Assembly: GCF_009363115.1 (NCBI RefSeq) | Contig: NZ_CP045298.1 | Coordinates: 2,594,001-2,658,000 of the forward strand | Direction of reading: 5' to 3' | Source: Paenibacillus brasilensis | GTDB lineage: Bacteria > Bacillota > Bacilli > Paenibacillales > Paenibacillaceae | DNA: 64,000 bases | Part shown: positions 8,399-16,210 of the stretch, piece by piece | Numbering within the stretch: position 1 is the first letter of the stretch | Layout of the letters: the number at the start of each line of letters is the position of its first letter | The notes under the pieces: generated by a model | Told to the model about the DNA's origin: nothing | What the model saw: the letters and a program-made list of their open reading frames with translations, nothing else | The model's database searches: none | Translations under genes and position numbers: made by a program

Positions 8399-9817
8399 AT
8401 GGCGGAAAACCGGGAAATTGCCAAAGAAGTGATTCAAGCGATTGGTGGGGAGGAAAATATTGCGTCCTTTGCTCACTGTGCGACACGTCTGCGGATTATG
8501 GTGCATGACAAGGATAAGATTGATCAGAAGAAGGTTGAGGAGATCGACAAGGTCAAGGGTGCTTACTTTAATTCAGGTCAATATCAGATTATTTTTGGTA
8601 CGGGTACGGTCAATCGGATTTTTGAAGAGGTTGAAAAGCTTGGCATGTCTGGATCTTCCAAAGAAGAGGTGAAAAGTCAGGCGACAAAAGAAGGAAACGT
8701 CTTCCAACGCTCCATTCGTACCTTTGGCGACGTGTTTGTACCGATTATTCCTGTGCTGGTCGCTACAGGGCTGTTCATGGGACTGCGTGGCTTGCTCACA
8801 CAGCCGCAAATTCTCGCTCTGCTGGGCATGACCCCACAGGACATTTCACCCAATTTTCTATTGTATACTCAGGTATTAACGGATACAGCCTTTGCTTTTC
8901 TGCCTGCGCTGGTCGCCTGGTCAGCCTTTAGAGTATTCGGCGGCAGCCCGGTGCTGGGGATCATTCTCGGTCTGATGCTGGTGAACCCAGCCCTGCCCAA
9001 CGCTTATAGTGTTGCCGACGGCTCAGCTAAAGCCTTGACGATGTTCGGATTCATTCCTGTGGTAGGCTATCAGGGCTCGGTATTGCCGGCCTTCTTCGTG
9101 GGCTTGATCGGAGCCAAGCTGGAGCGGGCACTGCGCAAACGGGTGCCTGAAGCGCTGGATCTGATTCTTACACCATTTTTAACACTGTTGATCATGATTA
9201 CACTCGGGCTGTTTGCCATCGGTCCGATTTTCCATTCTTTGGAACAATGGGTGCTGCACGGAACAACGTTTGTGCTTGATTTGCCTTTCGGTATTGCAGG
9301 GATCGTCATCGGCTTCTTGCATCAAATTATCGTCGTTACGGGTGTGCATCATATATTTAATTTTCTGGAAATTCAACTGCTCGAAAAGAATGGCGTGAAC
9401 GCATTCAATGCGATCATTACCTGCGCCATGGCTGCCCAAGGTGCGGCTTGTCTGGCAGTTGGACTGAAAACGAAGAATGCCAAGCTCAAAGCGTTGGCAC
9501 TTCCTTCCTCGCTGTCTGCTTTTCTGGGAATCACTGAGCCGGCTATTTTCGGTGTTAACCTGAGATATATGAAGCCTTTTATTATGGGACTAGTCGGTGG
9601 GGCTGTTGGCGGTTTCATCGCCTCTATCTTCCATTTGGCGGCAACAGGTATGGCCATTACGGTCATTCCGGGCACGTTACTCTACATGAACCATCAGCTT
9701 CCGCTTTACATTTTGGCGAACCTGGTTGCTATGGCTGTAGCGTTTGTCCTGACCTGGATGTTTGGCTACAACGATAAAATGCTGGAGGAAGTCAAAACAG
9801 CAGATTCCTCCAGCTAA
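8399..9817 (+). CDS. scrA: Sucrose-specific PTS permease, EIIBC
   Basis: Membrane permease that imports sucrose while phosphorylating it. About 472 residues: an N-terminal EIIB domain of the glucose/sucrose family with phosphocysteine Cys27 in FAHCATRLRI, then an EIIC domain with about ten membrane segments (VPIIPVLVATGLFMG, HHIFNFLEIQLL, SAFLGITEPAIFGVNLRY). There is no fused EIIA domain, so a glucose-type EIIA from elsewhere must supply phosphate. I use the ATG at 8399 (GAGAGG eight bases upstream); an ATG at 8390 abuts that site. It follows scrB by 64 bases in one operon and ends before a large branched terminator. Confidence 0.94.
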   Translation: MAENREIAKEVIQAIGGEENIASFAHCATRLRIMVHDKDKIDQKKVEEIDKVKGAYFNSGQYQIIFGTGTVNRIFEEVEKLGMSGSSKEEVKSQATKEGNVFQRSIRTFGDVFVPIIPVLVATGLFMGLRGLLTQPQILALLGMTPQDISPNFLLYTQVLTDTAFAFLPALVAWSAFRVFGGSPVLGIILGLMLVNPALPNAYSVADGSAKALTMFGFIPVVGYQGSVLPAFFVGLIGAKLERALRKRVPEALDLILTPFLTLLIMITLGLFAIGPIFHSLEQWVLHGTTFVLDLPFGIAGIVIGFLHQIIVVTGVHHIFNFLEIQLLEKNGVNAFNAIITCAMAAQGAACLAVGLKTKNAKLKALALPSSLSAFLGITEPAIFGVNLRYMKPFIMGLVGGAVGGFIASIFHLAATGMAITVIPGTLLYMNHQLPLYILANLVAMAVAFVLTWMFGYNDKMLEEVKTADSSS

Positions 9818-9864
9818 CACCAACTAGGTGCAGAAATAAGAACGCATACGCGTATGAATGAACT

Positions 9865-9955
9865 GTAACGGTCGCCCTACTTTGGAGCACTCTTCGGTCC
9901 TTGTTGTAAAAGGGCTGCTAGAGAAGGCTTCTCAGGTAGGGTGACCGTTTTTTAT
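9865..9955 (+). terminator. Long branched intrinsic terminator after scrA
   Basis: Outer stem AACGGTCGCCCTAC (9867-9880) / GTAGGGTGACCGTT (9936-9949) closed by a run of T. The 55-base interior has its own small hairpin (GAGAAG/CTTCTC). Unusually large for a plain terminator. The AraC gene on the other strand ends at 9988. Confidence 0.75.
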
Positions 9956-9987
9956 GATATATTTGCTCTGTTCCAGTGGTTATTGGG

Positions 9988-10776
9988 CTAGATGATCGAA
10001 GAGCGTTCATCCAGAAATTCGGACGGGCAGCAGCCTGTTAGCCGTTTGAAGATTCGATGAAAATAGGAAACATCACTATAACCGACATACTCTGAAATTT
10101 CACGAATCGTCAGCCGGGACTCAGTCAGCATGTAGATGGCCGTTTTAATGCGTTGTGTATGTACATGCTCGCTGATGGTTTGGCGTGTAACCTCACGAAG
10201 CAGTGTGGCAGCATAGTTGGGTGTTTTGCGGATGACGTCGCCAAGTTCCTCTTTCGTCACTTTTTCCCGATAATGATTTTGGATATACTGCTTCATATAC
10301 TCCACAAGCCGTTCTTTATCGCTGGAAATGACGCCTTTATCCCATTCCTGATTGATATAAATCATCGCCTCGGTCAACAGGCAGTCAGCCATCAGCGCAT
10401 AGTAGCTTGGGCGCTCAGTCCATTGGTAATACACCGACTTGACCCGTTCATGCAGCATATCGTAGCATCCGAGCTTGATCGACAGCGGCTTGTTCGTGTT
10501 CAGTATGGGAAGTACGTCATCCGTACATGTTTTGCGGCAGTGTATCACATACTTGGTATGAAAAAGCGTAGGAATACTTTTGCCATAGTAAGGCAGATGT
10601 CCGGGCAGAATCAGAGCCTCACCCTTGCCGAGAATAATCTTGCAATCGTTCACCCAATATACACATTTTCCAAAGGTGACCAAAATGAACATGTAGTCCA
10701 CATTATCGTTATCTGGACCAGCCTTCTCGTACCAGTCCACACCATGGTCCTGTCGCACGTTCGTGATTGTAATCAT
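9988..10776 (-). CDS. AraC-family transcriptional regulator
   Basis: About 262 residues. The N-terminal ~150 residues look like the cupin-type sensor domain of AraC regulators (GKGEALILPGHLPYYG). The C-terminus holds the two AraC helix-turn-helix motifs: SEHVHTQRIKTAIYMLTES, LTIREISEYVGYSDVSYFHRIFKR and the LTGCCPSEF ending. I place the start at the ATG at 10776, with GGAG nine bases before; an ATG five codons upstream (10791) overlaps that site. It is divergent from pyruvate kinase and convergent with the scr operon. The ligand is probably a sugar, but nothing here identifies it. Confidence 0.9.
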   Translation of the reverse strand: MITITNVRQDHGVDWYEKAGPDNDNVDYMFILVTFGKCVYWVNDCKIILGKGEALILPGHLPYYGKSIPTLFHTKYVIHCRKTCTDDVLPILNTNKPLSIKLGCYDMLHERVKSVYYQWTERPSYYALMADCLLTEAMIYINQEWDKGVISSDKERLVEYMKQYIQNHYREKVTKEELGDVIRKTPNYAATLLREVTRQTISEHVHTQRIKTAIYMLTESRLTIREISEYVGYSDVSYFHRIFKRLTGCCPSEFLDERSSII

Positions 10777-10809
10777 GAAGTCACTCTCCATGTCTTAAAG
10801 ATTCACTGT

Positions 10810-10827
10810 ACTGTACTATAATACAGT
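10810..10827. promoter_or_regulatory. Palindrome in the araC-type/pyk divergent region
   Basis: Perfect inverted repeat ACTGTA-N6-TACAGT with TATAAT (10817-10822) inside it. It lies 34 bases upstream of the AraC-type gene and 150 upstream of pyk. Could be an operator over a -10 box; no regulator is assigned. Confidence 0.4.
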
Positions 10828-10977
10828 CATCATACTATAGTTCATAGTCTTGTCGCACCGATATAGATAAAATAAAGTCATAAAAGTTTAAATAGATAGA
10901 GCAGCAAAGAGGAGTGGAATAGAACCATACTGGAATTACTACCAAAAAGTAAAGACATTCAGGAGGATGACATTTCT

Positions 10978-12393
10978 ATGCTTAAAACGAAAATTATTTG
11001 TACTATGGGACCTGCCTGTGACTCCATTCAGTTATTAAAAGAAATGATTCAGGCCGGTATGACAGTAGCTCGCTTGAACATGGCTCACGGGGAGCTCGAA
11101 GATCACGTTAAACGTATTGAAAATGTGCGACAGGCTGCCAAGGAACTGGGAACCTTTATTCCTGTCATGATGGATATCAAGGGACCTGAAATTCGGATCG
11201 GCAAGCTGAAAGAAGCATCCTGTCTGCTGAAACCAGGCAGCCAGCTGATTCTGACAACAGAAGAGATTTTGGGGGATGAGCACCGTATTTCGGTGAATTA
11301 CCCTGATATGCCAAAGGACATCAAACCAGGCGATCGTATTTTGATTGACGACGGTTTGGTTGATCTGACTGTAACTTCTGTTGAGGGTACTGAAATGATT
11401 TGTAATATTGTAAGCGGCGGTGTTTTGAAGCCGAGAAAAGGTGTGAATCTGCCAGGGATTCATACGACTCTTCCAGGCGTAACGGAGCGCGATGTGAAGC
11501 ACATCCAATTTGGGGTGGAGCAGCGTATCGAGCTGATTGCGGCTTCTTTTGTGCGTAAGGGCGACGATATCCGTGAAATCCGTGAGATTTTGAAAGGACA
11601 TCAAGCTGAGCATGTGCAAATTTATTCCAAGATTGAAAATGCCGAAGGCATGGAAAACCTGGATGATATTATCGAAGCTTCGGATGGTATTATGGTAGCC
11701 CGTGGCGATTTGGGTGTAGAAGTGCCGATTCAAGACGTGCCTGTGATGCAAAAAGAAATGATCGACAAGTGTAATCTGGTCGGCAAGCCGGTCATCGTAG
11801 CTACACACATGCTGGAATCCATGCAGGTTAACCCGCGTCCGACGAGAGCCGAAGTCAGTGACGTATTTAATGCGGTAATGCAAGGAGCCGATGTAGTGAT
11901 GCTGTCGGGCGAATCTGCCGCAGGTAAATACCCTGTCGAGTCCGTTCGCACGATGGCTGCGGTAGCTGCCAGAGCGGAATCACAGTTTGATTACCAGGAG
12001 CAGTTCGATAAGCGTAGAGCACGCCAAAGCACGAACATCACCGAAGTGATCAGTCAGGGCGCGGTTAGCTCCTCTCTTGAGCTGGATGCCAAGGCGATCA
12101 TTACCTCGACTGCCAGCGGATTCACGGCGCGAATGGTGTCCAAATATCGTCCGAAGGCTCCGATTATTGCGGTTACCCCGAACAGTACGGTATTCGCCAA
12201 AATTTGTCTGTTGTCCGGGGTATTCCCGGTCAAAGGGGATAAAGTAGCGACGACGGATGAAATGTTCGAATCCTCGATCCGCAATGCCCTGAACGCAGGG
12301 TATATCCAAAAAGGGGATACCATCGTACTGTCAGCGGGCGTTCCTGTTGCAGAGGTTGGTGCGACGAACCTGATCAGAGTACATCAAGTATAG
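10978..12393 (+). CDS. pyk: Pyruvate kinase (short form)
   Basis: Glycolytic enzyme converting phosphoenolpyruvate and ADP to pyruvate and ATP. The 471 residues carry the diagnostic motifs: TKIICTMGPACDS at the N-terminus, MDIKGPEIRIG, the active-site signature IYSKIENAEGMENLDDI (catalytic Lys), GIMVARGDLGVEVP and the MLSGESAAGKYPVESV segment, then the allosteric C-domain (RPKAPIIAVTPN). It ends there, without the extra PEP-utilising C-terminal domain that makes many Bacillus/Paenibacillus Pyk proteins about 585 residues, so it may be a second isozyme. AGGAGG lies 11 bases before the ATG. Monocistronic, with a strong terminator. Confidence 0.95.
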   Translation: MLKTKIICTMGPACDSIQLLKEMIQAGMTVARLNMAHGELEDHVKRIENVRQAAKELGTFIPVMMDIKGPEIRIGKLKEASCLLKPGSQLILTTEEILGDEHRISVNYPDMPKDIKPGDRILIDDGLVDLTVTSVEGTEMICNIVSGGVLKPRKGVNLPGIHTTLPGVTERDVKHIQFGVEQRIELIAASFVRKGDDIREIREILKGHQAEHVQIYSKIENAEGMENLDDIIEASDGIMVARGDLGVEVPIQDVPVMQKEMIDKCNLVGKPVIVATHMLESMQVNPRPTRAEVSDVFNAVMQGADVVMLSGESAAGKYPVESVRTMAAVAARAESQFDYQEQFDKRRARQSTNITEVISQGAVSSSLELDAKAIITSTASGFTARMVSKYRPKAPIIAVTPNSTVFAKICLLSGVFPVKGDKVATTDEMFESSIRNALNAGYIQKGDTIVLSAGVPVAEVGATNLIRVHQV

Positions 12394-12407
12394 GCTAAAT
12401 AGATCAC

Positions 12408-12449
12408 AAAAAGGCGCTGATTCCCCTTGGGTTCAGCGCCTTTTTTTAT
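12408..12449 (+). terminator. Intrinsic terminator of pyk
   Basis: AAAGGCGCTGA (12410-12420) / TCAGCGCCTTT (12433-12443) followed by a T run. Its reverse orientation also has T-rich sequence, so it may serve the convergent small secreted-protein gene too. Confidence 0.9.
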
Positions 12450-12471
12450 ATCCTGTCGTGTCCCAGACTTC

Positions 12472-12870
12472 TTACAGCCCGAACACACTTTTAGCAACGA
12501 CCTGTGTTAATTCTGCCTTATGAGCTTGGTATTGCTCAAGCGTAATGCTCTTATTGGCCAGTCGTTGATCGAGCTGCTCCGTTAGCTGAGCTACCTGCAA
12601 GTCAACGACAGCCTGAGCGTCCCGTTGATGGCTCGAGGCAATATCCGCCAAGGTTTGACCGTTATATAGTGCATCATACAGTTGCTCATCCGAGGATAAA
12701 CCCAGGGTATCCAGCAGTTCGTCATCCTTGGATGCTTCACTATCCTGTACCTGCAGGGCTCTCTCCGGAGCCAATGCAGCAGCATTAGCCCGACTTCCCC
12801 ATGTAGAGGACTGCCCAATCGACAACGCCAGCAACAGTGTGCAGATGACCATCATTCGTTTTCGATTCAT
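12472..12870 (-). CDS. Small secreted protein of unknown function (K/Q-T-L-A-x-I-A module)
   Basis: About 132 residues from the ATG at 12870, which has AAGGAG ten bases upstream; an earlier in-frame ATG lacks one. A classical signal peptide (NRKRMMVICTLLLALSIG, cleavage probably after ANA) precedes an acidic, helical mature part. The segment NGQTLADIASSHQRDAQAVVDLQVAQL followed by ITLEQYQAH is similar to part of the repeat protein encoded at 23931-24650 (SGKTLAAIAEAQGVSVNSVI), so the two are paralogues sharing one helical module. Stands alone. Function unknown. Confidence 0.75.
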   Translation of the reverse strand: MNRKRMMVICTLLLALSIGQSSTWGSRANAAALAPERALQVQDSEASKDDELLDTLGLSSDEQLYDALYNGQTLADIASSHQRDAQAVVDLQVAQLTEQLDQRLANKSITLEQYQAHKAELTQVVAKSVFGL

Positions 12871-13110
12871 AAGTGTAGATCTCCTTTTGTTCATTAAATT
12901 CTGACAGGGTGTGAATGGTATATGGATATCCAACGGGAATCATGTTTATGCCTGTAGACCATCCGGCTTATGTAGTTACCAGATCGGTTAAATACATCAT
13001 ACACGCCCAATCTTAGCGCCAGCTTAATACTCGTTTAAAATAAACTAAATGAGGACGTTATAAACAGGTAACGTCAAAAAAATTCACAGATGACGTATGA
13101 AGGGTGCACT
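12871..13110. other. Intergenic region with one hairpin
   Basis: About 240 bases upstream of the small secreted-protein gene and downstream of gerB, both on the minus strand. GACGTTA (13054-13060) / TAACGTC (13069-13075) forms a hairpin. On the minus strand T-rich sequence follows it, so it may end the germination operon. Nothing else recognised. Confidence 0.4.
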
Positions 13111-14232
13111 TTACTCTTTGGATCCTGTTTTTTCCTTTGACCACATTTTTCGTATTCCATGTATACAGAGCAGTAGCACAGGCAAAAGAAGGCCTACAGA
13201 TAAGACATAAGTTGTCCATATTTTCGCATCCCAGGATTGCTGGTAAGGTACATTTGGGTATATGATCACTGACATGACGACCAGGATCACCCCGAGAGGG
13301 GAAATCAGCGGACGATAGTCTTTCAAATTAAAGATTTGGGTAATGGCTATCATAATGGAGTATAGGTACAGGACTAGCCTGAAAAAGAGGGAAATAAACC
13401 ACAGGGCGGCCATAACTGCTTCAATACGCTGAAGGAAGTTCCCAATATTGATTTTTTTGGCTAATAAATAGCTCGGGTAAATATTTCTTGCCGTAAATCC
13501 AGGGCCAAAAACCAGAATTGCCAATGTAACGAGCACAACCAGAATCAATCCGCCAATCAGGCTTCCTATTAGAAAGGCCTTGCGTGCTTGATCGGGGTGA
13601 TCTACAAAAGGAAAAATCATTAATAAAACTACATGAGACAGAAATGCAATACTTATGAAGGATAAGACAGCAGGCCAGATGGGCCCCCATCCCATCTCCA
13701 GCATGGGTTGAGCGTTCTCCAGCTTAATATTAGATACTACCAAAACGACAAAAGCCGTATAAAGCAGGATGAATAAGGGAAACAACAGCTCGGCCGAACG
13801 GGCTAGCGTTTCAAGTCCAAGACGCACCCCCATCAATACAATGAGCGCAAAAAGGATATTGACCGCTTGAACCGGCGTTTCCGGTATCATTTGAGTCGTC
13901 AGAAAACTCCCCGAATCATACAACACCGCAGCAGGCCCACTCAGAAAAAATGTAATGACAAACAGAAGAGCAACGGACTTCCCTAACCACTTGCCGAGCA
14001 GAGTTTCCATGATTTCAATCAGGGTCATTTGTGGATACAGGATGGTAATTGTATTGTACAGCCATATCAAAAGCAGCCCCGCCCCTACACCGACGAATGA
14101 CGCTATCCATGCATCCTGTTTGGCTGTGGCAGCCATAACGGAAGGAATGACGAGGATTGCACTGCCGATTGTAAATAAAATCGTTAAGATCAACAATTGA
14201 CGTGGAGAAATTTTGACTGAATTAGGCATCAT
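13111..14232 (-). CDS. gerB: Spore germinant receptor permease subunit, GerAB family
   Basis: Inner-membrane subunit of a GerA-type germinant receptor, thought to bind the germinant. About 373 residues with roughly ten membrane helices and the family's N-terminus ISPRQLLILTILFTIGSAIL. Later conserved blocks include VRLGLETLARSAELLFP and TARNIYPSYLLAKKINIGNFLQRIEAVMA. The start is the ATG at 14232, with GAGG about nine bases before; a GTG two codons earlier is too close to the site. It is last in a minus-strand operon after gerA, gerC, a small D-type gene and a broken second gerB copy whose stop codon overlaps this start region. Confidence 0.9.
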   Translation of the reverse strand: MMPNSVKISPRQLLILTILFTIGSAILVIPSVMAATAKQDAWIASFVGVGAGLLLIWLYNTITILYPQMTLIEIMETLLGKWLGKSVALLFVITFFLSGPAAVLYDSGSFLTTQMIPETPVQAVNILFALIVLMGVRLGLETLARSAELLFPLFILLYTAFVVLVVSNIKLENAQPMLEMGWGPIWPAVLSFISIAFLSHVVLLMIFPFVDHPDQARKAFLIGSLIGGLILVVLVTLAILVFGPGFTARNIYPSYLLAKKINIGNFLQRIEAVMAALWFISLFFRLVLYLYSIMIAITQIFNLKDYRPLISPLGVILVVMSVIIYPNVPYQQSWDAKIWTTYVLSVGLLLPVLLLCIHGIRKMWSKEKTGSKE

Positions 14233-14238
14233 CTTCAC

Positions 14239-14651
14239 CTACCTCACTTTTATTGGTCTGACACTGAATTCTTGGCCCACAGCTTTTTTAGATAACCACA
14301 TGGTAGCCATGATCGCTTCAATACGCTGTAGAAAATGGCCAATACTGATTTTTTTGGCTAACGCGTAGCCTGGATATATGTTTCTTGCTGTTATGTCAGG
14401 GCCTAGCACCAACATTATCTCCGCAGAACGGGCCAGCACCTCCAATCCCAGACGAACAGCCATCATTATAATAAGCGCAAAAAGGAAAGCCCGGACCCAA
14501 CCCCGACAAGCGTGGCAATCCATGCATCCTGTTTGGCTACAAGCGCCATGCCTGAAGGGATGATGAGAATTGTACTTCCTATTGTAAATAGAATTGTTAA
14601 GATCAACAGCTGACGTGCAGAGATTTTGATCTGTCCAGGCACCGCTTTCAC
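14239..14651 (-). pseudogene. Degenerate duplicate gerB (GerAB family) with two internal deletions
   Basis: An intact-looking start (14651) encodes about 54 residues nearly identical to gerB (ARQLLILTILFTIGSTILII...VGVGSGL). The frame then shifts and jumps straight to sequence matching gerB near residue 130 (FALIIMMAVRLGLEVLARSAE). It jumps again to the match near residue 245 (ARNIYPGYALAKKISIGHFLQRIEAIMATMW) and ends in unrelated residues. So roughly 70 and 90 residues and the C-terminus are missing. The remaining blocks are in two frames. The copy lies immediately upstream of the complete gerB, so it is the relic of a tandem duplication. Confidence 0.85.
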
Positions 14652-14657
14652 CTCGTT

Positions 14658-14909
14658 TTATTTAATTAATCCAATATGGATTAAGAAATCGCTGAATGGT
14701 TTATATATGACTGTGATCCAGTCCAAAGGAGTGGGGACTGTCCAGACTAATATCTTGACGCTGCTGATCCCGATTCCAAGTAGAAGGAGGATGGAAAACA
14801 ACCACAACTCTTTTTTTAACCCCTTTTTCCACATGTAGGGGACCTCTAACAAGCAGATCACAGCAGCAACCAGCAATATTCCCAGCACGCTTACCATACG
14901 AGACAGCAT
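14658..14909 (-). CDS. Small two-helix membrane protein of the ger operon (D-subunit type)
   Basis: Eighty-three residues with two hydrophobic helices (VSVLGILLVAAVICLLEV and LWLFSILLLLGIGISSVKI) joined by a lysine-rich loop (WKKGLKKE). Small two-membrane-segment proteins of this size occur in many GerA-type operons and have been called D subunits, modulating receptor function. Here it lies between gerC and the gerB copies, on the same strand, with short gaps. An AAGGTG site precedes the ATG. The role is assigned by size, topology and position only. Confidence 0.75.
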   Translation of the reverse strand: MLSRMVSVLGILLVAAVICLLEVPYMWKKGLKKELWLFSILLLLGIGISSVKILVWTVPTPLDWITVIYKPFSDFLIHIGLIK

Positions 14910-14966
14910 TACTCAGCACCTTCTTTTCCGTGATAGTAGTATAGGGGCAGATCCCCGCGCGGGAAT

Positions 14967-16172
14967 CTACTCCTTAACATCATTCAGAAATGAGCTGCCA
15001 ATTGTACCCAAGCGCCGAAGCTTGAAATCGACCTTGATATTTACGGGCAAATCTGCAAAATGCTCACTGCTCCAATTTTTTTTCAGTGTATTCCACGCCT
15101 TTGGGTCAGCACGGTGAATGGCTTCACCGAATCCGAAAATGTCAGCTTTGTACGATTTTTGAGCTTTTCTGATGGCTGATTTCATAGCCTCTTCTATCTT
15201 TTCTTCCTCTTTCTTCTCAATGTCATAAATCGTGCTCACATTGGTCAGATCCAGATGAGGACACTCGACTTCTCCCACGTTGGCTTCAACCCGCATTTTA
15301 ATATTGATTTGGGGCTCTCCCCTGTATACTCTCCCTTCTACAGTAGTTTGGGTCCGAATAATCTCTGAGATAACCTTGCCGCCTTGAGGACAGGCTACAA
15401 AACCAACGGAGCTTTTTACTTTACCGGTAATAAAGTTGTAGCCTTTACTTTCATCTTCGTTTAACCAGCCAATTAATTTGTCTTTTTTGAACACAGCCAG
15501 TCCTGAATACTCTAATCGGGTGTGGGGGGCGATCTTTTCGACATTGTCTTTTCTCTCCCCCGCTTCTTTATTGCCAATGATCCGAAGTCCTGTCATGACA
15601 GGCTCTGTTCCTTCACTGGTAAGAGCCGCAATCAATTCATCCAAGGTTACGGTCATACTGGGTGACCAGTTTTTTTCAGATATATCCAAGGAGGAGAACA
15701 AGTCATTCGCCGGGATCGGGTCCAAAGGCGTCAAGATTTTCAGTATATCCTCTGCACTTGCGTCCTTTGACAATACTAAGTAGAAGTCGGTGCGGAAATG
15801 ATGATCTCTTGACAGAAGATCAAGAGCTTTTGCCATTCCGTCCGTGGCCATAGATTCCCCAATCACACATATGCGAAGGTGGGAAAAATAGATTTTCCGT
15901 GGACTTATTTTCGTCATTTTTCGAACGGCCTCAAATATGGTCTCGGCTTTGGCTGTATATAACGTGGTAGGAGCCCGGCCATCTCCTCCACTTTTAGCTG
16001 ACACCTGACCTGGATCTACGACTTGGACGGAAACCTGAAATTGATCGCCCTGCTTATCAATTCCCATGCCGACGGCGATGGCAAGCTCATTCAATTCCGT
16101 GCGATTCCAACAACCAGTGAGAAGCGAGGTCATTGTAAAAATCAGGAGCAGACAGGCGGCCTTCCGTTTCAC
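14967..16172 (-). CDS. gerC: Spore germinant receptor lipoprotein subunit, GerAC family
   Basis: Lipid-anchored C subunit of the germinant receptor, 401 residues. The signal peptide ends in a lipobox LLTGC, followed by the family start WNRTELNELAIAVGMGIDK. Other conserved blocks are PRKIYFSHLRICVIGE, the LFSSLDIS region and the C-terminal PKAWNTLKKNWSSEHFADLPVNIKVDFKLRRLG. It begins with GTG (16172) nine bases after AGGAG. It follows gerA by 38 bases. Together with GerA and GerB it should form a complete receptor in the spore inner membrane. Confidence 0.93.
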   Translation of the reverse strand: MKRKAACLLLIFTMTSLLTGCWNRTELNELAIAVGMGIDKQGDQFQVSVQVVDPGQVSAKSGGDGRAPTTLYTAKAETIFEAVRKMTKISPRKIYFSHLRICVIGESMATDGMAKALDLLSRDHHFRTDFYLVLSKDASAEDILKILTPLDPIPANDLFSSLDISEKNWSPSMTVTLDELIAALTSEGTEPVMTGLRIIGNKEAGERKDNVEKIAPHTRLEYSGLAVFKKDKLIGWLNEDESKGYNFITGKVKSSVGFVACPQGGKVISEIIRTQTTVEGRVYRGEPQINIKMRVEANVGEVECPHLDLTNVSTIYDIEKKEEEKIEEAMKSAIRKAQKSYKADIFGFGEAIHRADPKAWNTLKKNWSSEHFADLPVNIKVDFKLRRLGTIGSSFLNDVKE

Positions 16173-16210
16173 GATTTTCGACTCCTTTCTATTTGTGCCA
16201 CCTCTCTATT

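Noticed and set aside
9865..9955. Riboswitch or T-box downstream of scrA
   Set aside because: It lies after the last gene of the operon and before a convergent gene, so a branched terminator explains it.
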